From the NCBI GenBank assembly GCA_000332255.1, contig KB235926.1, positions 4,792,067 to 4,856,066 of the forward strand: a DNA stretch of 64,000 bases. The letters are read 5' to 3'. Position numbers and translations under genes: made by a program. Shown here in pieces: positions 9,420-18,752 of this stretch (its first letter is position 1; each line of letters starts with the position of its first letter). A model generated the notes under the pieces. The model saw only the letters and a program-made list of their open reading frames with translations. It searched no databases and was not told the origin of the DNA. The DNA comes from a cyanobacterium PCC 7702 (GTDB lineage: Bacteria; Cyanobacteriota; Cyanobacteriia; Cyanobacteriales; Nostocaceae).

Positions 9420-9476
9420 GCCCGGAGAGGGATGCAGCTGTTTGGAATTACCTAGCAGTTGAATCGAGCTCCGGGC
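9420..9476 (+). terminator. Stem-loop between cpcA and cpcC (attenuator or processing site)
   Basis: GCCCGGAG (9420-9427) is exactly complementary to CTCCGGGC (9469-9476); the 41-base loop can fold further (GCAGCTG with CAGTTG). It starts a dozen bases after the cpcA stop and is not followed by a T-run, so it is more likely a partial terminator or 3' stabiliser of the abundant cpcBA message than a full terminator. Comparable structures occur at this place in other cyanobacteria. Confidence 0.7.
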
Positions 9477-9554
9477 ATAGTTATATCTGGGGATTGATAA
9501 AAAATATTTATCAGACATGGGAAGTCGAGCGTGTAAACAAAGGGGATAAAAACA

Positions 9555-10415
9555 ATGGCGATTACAGCAGCAGCATCGAGGTTAGGAACAGAGCCTTTTA
9601 GCAATGCAGCGAAAATCGAATTGCGCTCGGACGCAAGTCGAGAAGAAGTAGAAGCAGTAATTAACGCCGTATACCGCCACGTGTTGGGTAACGACTACAT
9701 CATGGCTTCAGAGCGCCTGGTAAGTGCAGAATCGTTATTGCGGGATGGAAACCTGACCGTGCGCGAGTTTGTACGCAGCGTTGCCAAATCAGAGTTATAT
9801 AAGAAAAAGTTTTTCTACAACAGCTTCCAAACACGATTCATCGAATTAAATTACAAGCATTTATTGGGTCGCGCTCCCTATGACGAGTCTGAAATTGTTT
9901 TCCACTTAGACTTGTACCAAAACAAAGGTTACGATGCCGAAATAGACTCGTACATTGATTCTGTAGAGTACCAAAATAACTTCGGCGACAACATAGTACC
10001 TTACTATCGGGGTTTTGAGACCCAACCAGGACAAAAAACCGTCGGCTTTAACAGAATGTTCCGTTTATACCGCGGTTACGCCAACAGCGATCGCGCCCAA
10101 ATAGAAGGAACCAAACCTCGCCTAGCACGCGAACTAGCTACAAACAAAGCTTCCTCCATCGTCGGACCGTCTGGTAGCAATCCTGCCTGGGGATATCGTC
10201 CCAGTGTGGATATCACGCCTCGGAAAACTCTAGGTAACGCAGTGGGCGAAAACGATCGCGTTTACCGCATAGAAGTAACCGGAGTTCGTAGCCCCGGTTA
10301 TCCCAGCGTCCGCCGCAGCAGCTACGCCATTATTGTGCCCTACGAGCGGCTATCAGAAAAAATTCAGCAAATTCACAAACTAGGCGGCAAAATCGTCAGC
10401 ATCACCTCAGCCTAG
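9555..10415 (+). CDS. cpcC: Phycocyanin-associated rod linker polypeptide
   Basis: 286 residues. N-terminal PBS linker domain (about residues 18-165; [19 protein letters not shown] and [20 protein letters not shown]) plus C-terminal CpcD-like domain ([11 protein letters not shown] ... [24 protein letters not shown]). It joins PC hexamers within the rod. It is a paralogue of PecC, with the same two-domain order. Fourth position relative to the operon start, after the cpcA stem-loop; GGGGATAAAAACA precedes the ATG. Confidence 0.97.
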
Positions 10416-10464
10416 GCAAGAAAATTTCACCAGTAAATCTACTGTCTTGAAAAGAGGTCAAAAA

Positions 10465-10707
10465 ATGTTTGGTCAAACTACCCTTGGTATTGATAGTGTT
10501 TCCTCCTCTGCTAGCCGGGTATTTCGTTTCGAAGTCGTAGGCATGCGACAAAACGAAGAAAATGATAAAAATAAATACAACATCCGCCGCAGCGGAAGCG
10601 TGTATATTACGGTACCCTACAACCGTATGAGCGAAGAAATGCAGCGAATTCACCGCTTGGGCGGTAAAATCGTCAAAATAGAGCCGTTGACCCGAGCAGC
10701 AGGGTAA
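10465..10707 (+). CDS. cpcD: Small rod-capping linker (about 9 kDa)
   Basis: 80 residues starting at ATG 10465 (MFGQTTLGIDSVSSSASRVF is the conserved start; AGAGGTC lies eight bases upstream, which rules out the in-frame TTG at 10447). The whole protein is a single CpcD domain: FRFEVVGMRQ, then RRSGSVYITVPYNRM and RIHRLGGKIVKIEPL. It terminates rods by capping the outermost disc. The same fold occurs at the C-termini of PecC and CpcC in this window. Confidence 0.96.
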   Translation: MFGQTTLGIDSVSSSASRVFRFEVVGMRQNEENDKNKYNIRRSGSVYITVPYNRMSEEMQRIHRLGGKIVKIEPLTRAAG

Positions 10708-10716
10708 GCATTGGTC

Positions 10717-11547
10717 ATGACAGAAGCAACGGCGGAAGAATATTCCCCAACCAATGCGCCACCACTAACAAAAGAACAGGCACTCTCTAACCTGCAATCT
10801 CCAGACTTAAGTCTTCGCTATTACGCCGCTTGGTGGTTGGGTAAGTTTCGCGTTCGCTCTCCAGCAGTTGTAGACGCCTTGCTCGCAGCCTTAGAAGATG
10901 AAACCGACAGAACCGAAATGGGAGGCTACCCATTACGGCGCAACGCTGCCAGAGCATTGGGAAAATTGGGCGATCTGCGAGCAGTACCAGGCTTGATTAA
11001 ATGTTTGCAGTGCTCGGATTTCTACGTACGCGAAGCAGCAGCTCAATCTTTAGCAATGCTCAAAGACAAAAGGGCCGCCCAAGCACTGATGCAATTGTTG
11101 GAACCAGGAGTAGCAGCTGCGGTGCAAGTACCGGGACGCCCCCACCTCACCCAGCCCTACGAAGCAATACTGGAAGCTTTGGGCGCCATGGGCGCAACCG
11201 AGGCAATTCCCCTTATAGAACCCTTCCTGGAGCATCCAATGCCGCGAGTGCAGTGTGCGGCAGCCAGAGCAATGTACCAACTGACACGAGACTTCTGCTA
11301 CGGAGAATACCTGGTGAAAATGTTGGATAGCAGCAACCTGCAATTGCGTCGCGTCGCCTTAGCAGACTTGGGTGCCATAGGATACATGCCAGCAGCAGAA
11401 GCGATCGCCGCTGCCAAGGTAGAAAATAGCTTCAAACTCCTAGCCCTCAAAGGCTTGTTAGAGCATCAGCTGCAACAGGAGTCACAAGGACTTTTTTTGA
11501 CAGCAGATGCCATTCGAGTCATGAATTTGATGGATTCACTTTTGTAG
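10717..11547 (+). CDS. cpcE: Phycocyanobilin lyase, alpha subunit
   Basis: 276 residues from ATG 10717, nine bases after the cpcD stop. HEAT-repeat protein of the CpcE/CpcF heterodimer that attaches phycocyanobilin to CpcA Cys84. Family motif LRYYAAWWLGKFRV near residue 35-48, and GGYPLRRNAARALGKLGDLRAVP. Similar to PecE in this window but with a longer acidic N-terminus. Confidence 0.96.
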   Translation: MTEATAEEYSPTNAPPLTKEQALSNLQSPDLSLRYYAAWWLGKFRVRSPAVVDALLAALEDETDRTEMGGYPLRRNAARALGKLGDLRAVPGLIKCLQCSDFYVREAAAQSLAMLKDKRAAQALMQLLEPGVAAAVQVPGRPHLTQPYEAILEALGAMGATEAIPLIEPFLEHPMPRVQCAAARAMYQLTRDFCYGEYLVKMLDSSNLQLRRVALADLGAIGYMPAAEAIAAAKVENSFKLLALKGLLEHQLQQESQGLFLTADAIRVMNLMDSLL

Positions 11548-11553
11548 AAAGGA

Positions 11554-11581
11554 GTTAGTGGTTAGTGGTTGGTGGTTGGCG
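11554..11581. repeat. Heptameric short tandem repeat between cpcE and cpcF
   Basis: Four 7-base units: GTTAGTG, GTTAGTG, GTTGGTG, GTTGGCG. An STRR element of the type common in heterocystous cyanobacteria, placed in the short gap before cpcF. Confidence 0.7.
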
Positions 11582-11631
11582 AACGCCTACCAATTACTGA
11601 CTATCAACTGCTAACTACTATACTTTTGACC

Positions 11632-12273
11632 ATGACTGCCACTACCCAACAATTAATCCGCAGCGTCGCTGAAGCAGACTCACCAGCACAAATGACAGCA
11701 GCTGTAAAAAAATTGGCAGCTGCCAAAGATGAAGCAGCAATTCCCACTTTAATTGCCGTATTCGGTTATAACAACCCAGAAGCAGCAGCAGCAGCAGTTG
11801 CTGGGCTCATAGCATTAAAAGAAGCAGCAGTACCGTATTTGCTAGCCCAAATTGACGATTACAACTACGGTGCGCGAGCTTATTCGATCAGAACACTAGC
11901 TGCGATCGCCGATCCCCGCGCCCTAGAAGTATTGCTATCATCCGCAGTAAACGACTTTGCTCCCAGCGTCCGCTGCGCCGCCGCCAAAGGATTGGGAAAC
12001 CTGCAGTTTTGCAAACTAGACCCTCCCCAACGGCAAACAGCACAAACAAAAGCCTTGGAAACTTTGCTGCTTGTCTCCCAAGACCCAAATTGGTTAATTC
12101 GTTACGCTGCTGTTGTCGGTTTAGAAGCTCTCGCCAAAATACCTCAGCTACAACAACCAATTCAAACGAGATTTGCACAAATACTCGCCACTGACACCGA
12201 GCAAGCTATTTGCGCTCGCGTGCAACTGGCTCAAAAACTAGGAATAGAAGACAAACTACAAACCGAAAACTAA
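11632..12273 (+). CDS. cpcF: Phycocyanobilin lyase, beta subunit
   Basis: 213 residues from ATG 11632 (MTATTQQLIRSVAEADSPAQM); an in-frame upstream extension is encoded by the heptamer repeat and is unlikely to be translated. HEAT-like repeats (YSIRTLAAIADPRALEVLLSS; VRCAAAKGLGNLQ). Partner of CpcE. It lacks the NHCQGN motif of PecF, consistent with simple attachment without isomerisation. Confidence 0.95.
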   Translation: MTATTQQLIRSVAEADSPAQMTAAVKKLAAAKDEAAIPTLIAVFGYNNPEAAAAAVAGLIALKEAAVPYLLAQIDDYNYGARAYSIRTLAAIADPRALEVLLSSAVNDFAPSVRCAAAKGLGNLQFCKLDPPQRQTAQTKALETLLLVSQDPNWLIRYAAVVGLEALAKIPQLQQPIQTRFAQILATDTEQAICARVQLAQKLGIEDKLQTEN

Positions 12274-12341
12274 AACCAGCTTTCGTACTCCTCCTAATTT
12301 TGTTTGTTCCACTCTCAAGATAAACTAAGGTCAAAGTAAAA

Positions 12342-13181
12342 ATGCCAATACCACTGCTTTCCTTTCCTCTGACCACCCAAAACCAGCGTGTCGAAGGCTA
12401 CGAAGTACCCAACGAAGACACACCAACAATATATCGATTGACAGATACTTCTTCAGATACAGAAATCGATGCCATCATTTGGGCAGCTTATCGACAAATA
12501 TTCAGCGAACACCTAATTCTAGAAACATACCGCCAACCTTACCTAGAATCACAACTGCGAAACCGAGCAATAAACGTCCGCGATTTTATTCGCGGATTGG
12601 GCAAATCAGAAGTATACCGCCAAGAAGTAGCCCAAACAAACTCCAACTACCGTTTGGTTGACATCAGCTTCAAACGGTTTTTAGGACGCGCTACCTACGG
12701 TAAAAGCGAACAAATCGCCTGGTCAATCGTCATCGCAACCCAAGGATTGCACGGTTTCATCGACGCTCTGGTAGATAGCGAAGAGTACCGCCAAAACTTC
12801 GGCGACGATATCGTACCTTTCCAACGCCGCCGCTTCAAGGATCGTCCCTTTAATTTAGTCAACCCCCGCTACGCCGATTACTGGCGCAATCGCCTCCTAG
12901 AACAATTTTTAGGAGGACAAAGCTTCTATCGAGTCGTGCGCGCCGGAGAATCAGGAAAACGAGGAGTTGCTGGCGCAATTCCCAGCACTTTCTTATCCAT
13001 GGCCGCAAGCATTGCTCCCAGCGGAATCAGCTACCAACGCACCGCCGACAGCGCCAGAACATTCATCTCCACTGTCAAGCTTCCCGAAACCACAAGTGAA
13101 TCTAAAACCCCTCCTCCCACCGTCAAACCTGCAACTGTTGCTCTTCCTTATCGTTACATTCCCGGTAACAAAACAACTTAA
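12342..13181 (+). CDS. cpcG1: Phycobilisome rod-core linker 1
   Basis: 279 residues, the longest of three consecutive CpcG paralogues. PBS linker domain at about residues 20-185 ([52 protein letters not shown]), then a basic, Pro/Ser-rich tail of about 90 residues that probably contacts the allophycocyanin core. Conserved N-terminus [28 protein letters not shown]-type. Its C-terminal tail differs most from the other two copies. Confidence 0.95.
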   Translation: MPIPLLSFPLTTQNQRVEGYEVPNEDTPTIYRLTDTSSDTEIDAIIWAAYRQIFSEHLILETYRQPYLESQLRNRAINVRDFIRGLGKSEVYRQEVAQTNSNYRLVDISFKRFLGRATYGKSEQIAWSIVIATQGLHGFIDALVDSEEYRQNFGDDIVPFQRRRFKDRPFNLVNPRYADYWRNRLLEQFLGGQSFYRVVRAGESGKRGVAGAIPSTFLSMAASIAPSGISYQRTADSARTFISTVKLPETTSESKTPPPTVKPATVALPYRYIPGNKTT

Positions 13182-13248
13182 CCCAATCCCCGACCGACTA
13201 GTGATTAATTTTACTAGCAATTAGTAATTTGTAATTAGGCAATCAAAA

Positions 13249-13992
13249 ATGGCAATACCTCTTCTGCAATACAAACCTAGTTCCCAAAATCAACGCGTTC
13301 CCGGTTACGAAGTACCCAACGAAGATACCCCCAGAATTTATCGCTTAGAAGATGCTCCCAGTTATAGTGAAATTCAAGAACTAATTTGGGCAGCTTACCG
13401 ACAAATATTCAGCGAACACGAAATCCTCAAATTCCACCGCCAAATCAATCTAGAATCGCAACTGAAGAACCGAACTATCACCGTACGGGACTTTATCCGC
13501 GGTTTGGCCAAATCAGAAGCGTTTCAGCGTTTGGTAGTAGAAACTAACTCTAATTACCGCATTGTAGAAATCAGCTTAAAACGAATTTTAGGACGCGCTC
13601 CCTATAACCGCGAAGAAGAAATTGCTTGGTCAATTAAAATCGCTACCGACGGTTTCGGTGGCTTTGTTGATGCTTTAGTAGATAGCGAAGAATATCAAAT
13701 CAACTTTGGTGATAACACCGTACCCTACCAACGCCGTCGCTTTAAAGACAGACCCTTTAACTTGGTCACACCCCGCTACGGCAACTACTGGCGAGATAAA
13801 TTAGAAAATGAGCGCTATATAGCTGGTGATATCAAGAACTTTTTGGATCTTGCCAAGTCAATTGAGATTAAAACGGTCAGCTATCAACCTGTTAGCACCG
13901 CTAATATCTCTATTCCCGATACCACAAGAAATACCGTACCCCGAGGTATTCCCGTATCTGTTAATCCTAGCGCCAGCTTTCCTTTGCGATAG
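13249..13992 (+). CDS. cpcG2: Phycobilisome rod-core linker 2
   Basis: 247 residues, start [19 protein letters not shown]. Same linker domain as CpcG1 ([63 protein letters not shown]) with a shorter tail. 67 bases after cpcG1. Different CpcG copies are thought to serve different rod attachment sites on the core. The number G2 is assigned by order only. Confidence 0.95.
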   Translation: MAIPLLQYKPSSQNQRVPGYEVPNEDTPRIYRLEDAPSYSEIQELIWAAYRQIFSEHEILKFHRQINLESQLKNRTITVRDFIRGLAKSEAFQRLVVETNSNYRIVEISLKRILGRAPYNREEEIAWSIKIATDGFGGFVDALVDSEEYQINFGDNTVPYQRRRFKDRPFNLVTPRYGNYWRDKLENERYIAGDIKNFLDLAKSIEIKTVSYQPVSTANISIPDTTRNTVPRGIPVSVNPSASFPLR

Positions 13993-14179
13993 CAAACCAA
14001 GACCAATCTCCCAGACAACTTTCTTAACTAACTGCCAAACCGCTCTACTACTGTTAGTTGCAAACAATTCTATCTTCTCCCCAGAATGCGGGAAAATAAA
14101 TTAAAGAAAGGGAATTTGTTATTTTCCCAACCTGTTGATTTGTTGATAATTTGTTGATAACTTAAGAGGGAAATTGCCA

Positions 14180-14944
14180 ATGGCACTGCCATTACTAGAA
14201 TATAAACTTAGCAGTCAAAATCATCGAGTCAAAAGCTTCGGTGTCGCCGATCAAAATGAAGATACTCCTTACATCTATCGTTTAGAAGATGTTAGTTCTT
14301 TTACCGACATCCAAAATATAATTTGGGCAGCTTACCGCCAAGTTTTTAGCGAGCACGAAATTTTGAGGTTCAACCGCCAAAAACACCTGGAATCTCAGCT
14401 CAAAAGCGGTTTGATTACAGTACGTGACTTTATCCGCGGTTTAGCCAAATCAGAAGCTTTCTATCGTTTGGTTGTCTCGGTCAACAACAACTACCGTCTT
14501 GTGGATGTTGTTCTCAAGCGCCTTTTAGGACGTTCTGCTTATAACAAAGAAGAAGAAATCGCTTGGTCCATTGTCATCGGTACCAAAGGATTCGACGGCT
14601 TTGTAGATGCAATAGTAGACAGCGACGAGTATACTCAAGCTTTTGGAGACAATACAGTTCCTTACCAGCGCAAGCGCTTAGTAGATCGTCCCCATAACTT
14701 GGTCACTCCTCGCTACGGCGAAGACTTCCAAGAAACTGCTGGTACTGTCAAAACAGACTGGCGCTTTACATTGCAGAACTTTTACAGCCGCAAGTTCCAA
14801 GAACGCCAACTCCGAGAAGGCGATCCCCGCAAGTACACTGACATGGCCGCTGCGATCGCTCCTAAAGGCAACTACGCTCAAAACATTCGCGCTGCTGACC
14901 TTGATTATCTCAACCTAGTACCTTCTCGTACCAGACGCTTCTAG
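14180..14944 (+). CDS. cpcG3: Phycobilisome rod-core linker 3
   Basis: 254 residues from ATG 14180 ([25 protein letters not shown] 10 bases upstream). Linker domain retained ([63 protein letters not shown]). A distinct C-terminal region is rich in Arg, Lys and Gln. Separated from cpcG2 by a 188-base gap, the largest among the G genes, so it may have an internal promoter. Last gene of the cpc operon. Confidence 0.95.
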   Translation: MALPLLEYKLSSQNHRVKSFGVADQNEDTPYIYRLEDVSSFTDIQNIIWAAYRQVFSEHEILRFNRQKHLESQLKSGLITVRDFIRGLAKSEAFYRLVVSVNNNYRLVDVVLKRLLGRSAYNKEEEIAWSIVIGTKGFDGFVDAIVDSDEYTQAFGDNTVPYQRKRLVDRPHNLVTPRYGEDFQETAGTVKTDWRFTLQNFYSRKFQERQLREGDPRKYTDMAAAIAPKGNYAQNIRAADLDYLNLVPSRTRRF

Positions 14945-14986
14945 AATTGCAACTCTAATCGCTAAATTCGATTGCCAAAATTTTGA

Positions 14987-15070
14987 ACTGGGTCTGATTT
15001 TGTACTCATGCAAAGATAGCCTTGCAGTTTTTTTGAGGGTGATATTGCATGAGTGGAGATGAGACCCAGT
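14987..15070 (+). terminator. Nested inverted repeats after cpcG3 (likely operon terminator or 3' structure)
   Basis: Two perfect nested arms: ACTGGGTCT (14987-14995) with AGACCCAGT (15062-15070), and inside it ACTCATGCAA (15004-15013) with TTGCATGAGT (15045-15054). Unpaired 7-8 base gaps separate the arms symmetrically, and AGTTTTTATA follows. As an RNA it would make a long interrupted hairpin ending the cpc transcript; as DNA its symmetry also resembles a small non-autonomous palindromic element. Confidence 0.6.
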
Positions 15071-15401
15071 AGTTTTTATACTAAACGACTACTAAATACA
15101 CGCTCAATAAACTTTTATGATTAAAAAGCTTACACACGCTACAATTTGATTCTTGTATAGTAATTATATAAACTATAAATTATATCTAGTATTAATTATT
15201 TACAAAAATGGTTTTATTATAATTTAATACTGGCGATAAGCAGTTAATTAGTGGTCAAACAATTCAGTGAAATAAATTCCTAGGCTGAATTATGTAAAGC
15301 AGGCAATATTACTCTGCAAATATGCTTTATATCCACTTATTTATTGCTATTAAAATCGCAGGTAATTTTCTGTATATTTCAAATATTTGAGAGGAGTAAT
15401 C
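15071..15401. other. AT-rich promoter region of the SLH porin
   Basis: About 330 bases without a gene. Very AT-rich, with several TATAAT-like hexamers around 15155-15230; I cannot single out a promoter. GAGAGGAG just before 15402 is a good ribosome-binding site. Confidence 0.4.
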
Positions 15402-17348
15402 ATGGCAAAATATCTACTAGCTTCTGCTGGTGGAGCTAGCTTACTTTATTTAATTGCTGGATTTTTATTACCCGTACAAGCCCTTCCTAGCTTAAAGATT
15501 ACAGATAAAAAGCTAGTTTTAAACCATACTGAAAACTTAGAAATTCCTAACAGTAGCAGCACCAAAATAACAAGGAATTTTCAGCATGAACATTCAACAT
15601 CCACTGCTGCTTCAAATAACTTGACTATAGCTAATGGTCATCAACCAGAATCATCTGCTTTAAATGAGCAGCAAAAAAATAGCGATTTGGGATTGATTTC
15701 TGTTCCTAATTCTTCACTGCAAGTTCCCTCAAAATATTCAATTACATCTCAAACATCAGATGAAACTGCACAAGTAACATCTGTATCCCAATTATCTGAT
15801 GTACAACCAGCAGACTGGGCTTTTCAAGCATTACAATCTTTGGTTGAGCGCTATGGTTGTATTGCCGGGTATCCAAATGGCACCTATCGAGGCAACCGTG
15901 CTATGACTCGTTATGAATTTGCTGCTGGCTTAAATGCTTGTTTGAATCGAGTTAACGAACTAATTGTCACAGCAACTACTGATTTGGTAAGAAAAGAGGA
16001 TTTGGCAACTTTGCAGAAATTGCAAGAAGAATTTGCTGCGGAACTAGCAACGCTGCGGGGTCGAGTGGATGCTCTAGAAGCCCGCACAGCAGAACTGGAA
16101 CTAAATCAGTTTTCTACTACTACCAAACTTAACGGTGAGGCAATTATCGCTGGTATTGGTGCGACGGGGGGTCCTCCTGGTAGAAGTAACCCTAACATCA
16201 TCCTAGTCAATAGAGTACGCTTAAACCTCAACACTAGCTTTACAGGCAAAGATACATTAATTACTGGTTTGCAAGCCTATAACTTTTTAGGTGGTTTGGA
16301 TGGTCGTGGTAGCTTGCAACAAGCCCTGGGATTAGCTTCACCCATACTCAGTGCTAGTAGTGCTCGTACAAGTTTTGAACCTCAGTTTCCTGGCATTGAC
16401 GTTAAAACTTTGTCGAATATCAGTGCCAACAATATTGAGCTTTACAAATTACTTTATATCTTTCCCGTTGCTGATAATTTAACTTTATTTGCCGGGACTG
16501 CAGCGGAAGTATCAGATGCTTTTCCTACCATTACACCTTTCTACGGTGAAGGGCAAGAGGCAATTTCTCGCTTTGCTAGTTTGAATCCCGTGCTACGTGT
16601 CTCTGGCGGTACTTCGGGTTCTGGTTTGGCCTCGGCGGCAGGATTCATTTTTAATATTTCCAAGCAATTGGATCTGAGAGCTTTGTACGGCAGCGTAAAT
16701 GCTAATATACCCCGACAAGCTGTCGACATACTACCAGGAGTTTCCGGGACGCCTTTGGGAGCAGGTCTGTTTGGCGGTAGTAGCGTTGTCGCGACACAGT
16801 TGACCTTTAGACCAACTAGTTCCATAGACATTGGTCTAAACTATGCCCACAGTTACCACGAAATTAATATCTTAGGTACAGGATTAATTAGTAGTGATAT
16901 CGGTGCGTTAGCAGGTGTTCCCTTGGGAATACCTGTCAAAGTAAACTCAGTTGGAGGTACGCTAAGTTGGCGCTTTTCCCCGAAGGTAGCTTTATCTGGA
17001 TACGGGGCGGCGATGTTTGTTAGTGATTCCTCTGGTCGTGTAGATACTTCCACCACCTTCACCAGTTGGATGGTAGGACTTCACTTCAATGATTTATTTC
17101 ACTCAGGGAATAATGCCGGTATTATTTTTGGACAGCCGCTTTTTCGTGCTGATGCTGGTGGTGCGGCCCGACTTGCTCCCGCCGGTGCGAATCGAACCAC
17201 ACCTTATCATTTAGAAGCTTATTACCGCTTTAAAATCAATGATTATATCAGCATCACTCCAGGTGCATTTGTCCTCTTTAACCCTGAAGGCGACAGCAGA
17301 AATGATACTACAACCGTAGGTGTACTTCGTACTACCTTTACTTTCTAA
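15402..17348 (+). CDS. SLH-domain OprB-type outer-membrane porin
   Basis: 648 residues from ATG 15402, which is preceded by GAGGAG. Signal peptide (about residues 1-30; LLYLIAGFLLPVQALP), an unusually long low-complexity Ser/Asn/Thr linker of about 90 residues, then an SLH domain (about 130-190: SQLSDVQPADWAFQALQSL, YRGNRAMTRYEFAAGLNACL) that binds the peptidoglycan/pyruvylated layer. A short coiled coil follows (LQKLQEEFAAELATLRGRVDALE), then a beta-rich OprB barrel ending in an aromatic residue (TTFTF), as outer-membrane proteins do. Often annotated as an iron-uptake porin; actual solute is unknown. A shorter paralogue is encoded at 56578-58269. Confidence 0.9.
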   Translation: MAKYLLASAGGASLLYLIAGFLLPVQALPSLKITDKKLVLNHTENLEIPNSSSTKITRNFQHEHSTSTAASNNLTIANGHQPESSALNEQQKNSDLGLISVPNSSLQVPSKYSITSQTSDETAQVTSVSQLSDVQPADWAFQALQSLVERYGCIAGYPNGTYRGNRAMTRYEFAAGLNACLNRVNELIVTATTDLVRKEDLATLQKLQEEFAAELATLRGRVDALEARTAELELNQFSTTTKLNGEAIIAGIGATGGPPGRSNPNIILVNRVRLNLNTSFTGKDTLITGLQAYNFLGGLDGRGSLQQALGLASPILSASSARTSFEPQFPGIDVKTLSNISANNIELYKLLYIFPVADNLTLFAGTAAEVSDAFPTITPFYGEGQEAISRFASLNPVLRVSGGTSGSGLASAAGFIFNISKQLDLRALYGSVNANIPRQAVDILPGVSGTPLGAGLFGGSSVVATQLTFRPTSSIDIGLNYAHSYHEINILGTGLISSDIGALAGVPLGIPVKVNSVGGTLSWRFSPKVALSGYGAAMFVSDSSGRVDTSTTFTSWMVGLHFNDLFHSGNNAGIIFGQPLFRADAGGAARLAPAGANRTTPYHLEAYYRFKINDYISITPGAFVLFNPEGDSRNDTTTVGVLRTTFTF

Positions 17349-17397
17349 TAGCGTCTGCACAACGAGCTTTTTCAGATACGCGATCGCTTCATTCACA

Positions 17398-17416
17398 GTT
17401 AGCTAGCTAGCTAGCT
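17398..17416. repeat. AGCT tetranucleotide run
   Basis: Four tandem AGCT units within GTTAGCTAGCTAGCTAGCTGTAAC, a self-complementary stretch between convergent genes. It could act as a bidirectional hairpin, but there is no T-run. Confidence 0.5.
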
Positions 17417-17532
17417 GTAACACTCTCTTGAGTTTGCAAATAGGGGCGATCGGAAATTTTTACTCGATTGCCCTGAATCTCCAATATGGGAATATATGCT
17501 GTAGGATTTATCCACAGTTTGTTCGTCTCCAC
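17407..17532 (-). CDS. Possible small protein of 41 residues
   Basis: An open frame with protein-like composition begins at a GTG (17530-17532) and ends in the AGCT repeat. It reads VETNKLWINPTAYIPI, then LEIQGNRVKISDRPYL, then a short TQESVTAS tail. An in-frame stop lies eight codons upstream, so it cannot be much longer. The balanced amino-acid composition inside AT-rich non-coding surroundings suggests a real small gene or a remnant. No function can be assigned. Confidence 0.35.
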   Translation of the reverse strand: METNKLWINPTAYIPILEIQGNRVKISDRPYLQTQESVTAS

Positions 17533-17861
17533 GAGCAGCTGTTTTTCTCAAGCAAATAAATAATTAAAATTGCTTTTTAACAACACTGGAAACAGAATTT
17601 GGTGTTCTTTTTGCTAGAGAAGGACTAAATTTAAGCAGTACTAAATAGCATCTAACTAATCAAATAACAACAGGGAAAAATACTTGAACATCAGGATTTT
17701 TCAAGTAAATTCTGCTTGTAAGTTTGTTAATATCTAAAACCGATCGTTGGAATGCATTCCAAGTAACGTCAAACAAAAAAATTCGCAAACAGCAAGTTGA
17801 CTCTATTTCTACTAGCTCAGTTTCCATAAGTAAATCGATTAGATAGCTACACTACATATAG
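17533..17861. other. Intergenic region, nothing recognised
   Basis: About 330 AT-rich bases between the possible small gene and the DsbA-like gene. No reading frame, RNA gene or clear repeat was seen. Confidence 0.4.
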
Positions 17862-18626
17862 CTAATTATTTGATAGCAATTGTTCCAGTTCAGATAACTG
17901 TATTGCACCAGAAACAGGTTCGCTGCTGAGGATAAAAAACGGGGTACCGGATAAACCCAAATTTTCAGCCAATTGCATATCTTTGTGAATGGCATTTACA
18001 GCAATACGCCTATCTTGTGCAAATTTTTCCAAATCTAAATTCAATTTTTTGGCAATATCTATGTATAAATCTTCTCCTAGCTGCTTTTGCTGCGTAAATA
18101 GAGCATCGTGGTATTCCCAGAACTTTCCTTGCTGTTGTGCTGCCCACGCCGCTTGTGCCGCAGGCATTGCTTCTTGATGAATCGATATTAAAGGAAAATT
18201 TTTATAGACTAATTTTAGCTCTTCTCGATACTTTGCTATCAACTTTTTTAAAGTTTGATGAGCCTGAGCGCAATAAGGACATTGAAAGTCAGAAAACTCT
18301 ACTAATAAAAATTTTGGTTTTGTAGCTCCAATAGTAGGAGAATCTCCGATCGCAATTTCAGGGTTAATTTTTAAATCTTGCAAAAACGCCTGGCGTAGTT
18401 GCTGTAATTTCTGTTGCTGTTGTTGCTGGTAAGCTTGGACAGATTCTAGAATCGCTTCTGGGTGATTGCGGATAATTTGTAGAACTTGTTCTTCCATTTG
18501 CGGATTTATACGGTTAGCCGCTTGCACCGGGGAAGACGAAATTAAAAATAAAAACGCCAAAGCTATTACTGTCACATTTAGTAACTTTTGCAACAGTTGT
18601 CTGGTCAAACAAAAGAAGGTACCCAT
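17862..18626 (-). CDS. DsbA-family periplasmic disulfide oxidoreductase
   Basis: 254 residues. N-terminal signal anchor (about 15-35: VTVIALAFLFLISSSPVQA), a Gln-rich helical linker (QAYQQQQQQKLQQLRQAF), then a thioredoxin-fold DsbA domain with the active-site CPYC in EFSDFQCPYCAQAHQTL and the cis-Pro loop SGTPFFIL. The DsbG/DsbA-like 'Thioredoxin_4' architecture suggests oxidation or isomerisation of disulfides in the periplasm. Start ATG 18626. Single gene; convergent with the porin. Confidence 0.9.
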   Translation of the reverse strand: MGTFFCLTRQLLQKLLNVTVIALAFLFLISSSPVQAANRINPQMEEQVLQIIRNHPEAILESVQAYQQQQQQKLQQLRQAFLQDLKINPEIAIGDSPTIGATKPKFLLVEFSDFQCPYCAQAHQTLKKLIAKYREELKLVYKNFPLISIHQEAMPAAQAAWAAQQQGKFWEYHDALFTQQKQLGEDLYIDIAKKLNLDLEKFAQDRRIAVNAIHKDMQLAENLGLSGTPFFILSSEPVSGAIQLSELEQLLSNN

Positions 18627-18752
18627 AATTTATTTCATCATCAAGAAAATTTCATTTTCCTAGTGTTCCCCAGAAACTGTAAATAAAAACACTCCTTTGC
18701 TTTTTGCTCTCAACTAAAGCCACGAAAATAAAATTACTGACTTGGTAGAAAT

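Noticed and set aside
12993-13220. Minus-strand frame over the cpcG1 tail
   Set aside because: The low-complexity Pro/Ser coding region of cpcG1 produces an open complementary frame; no independent signal.
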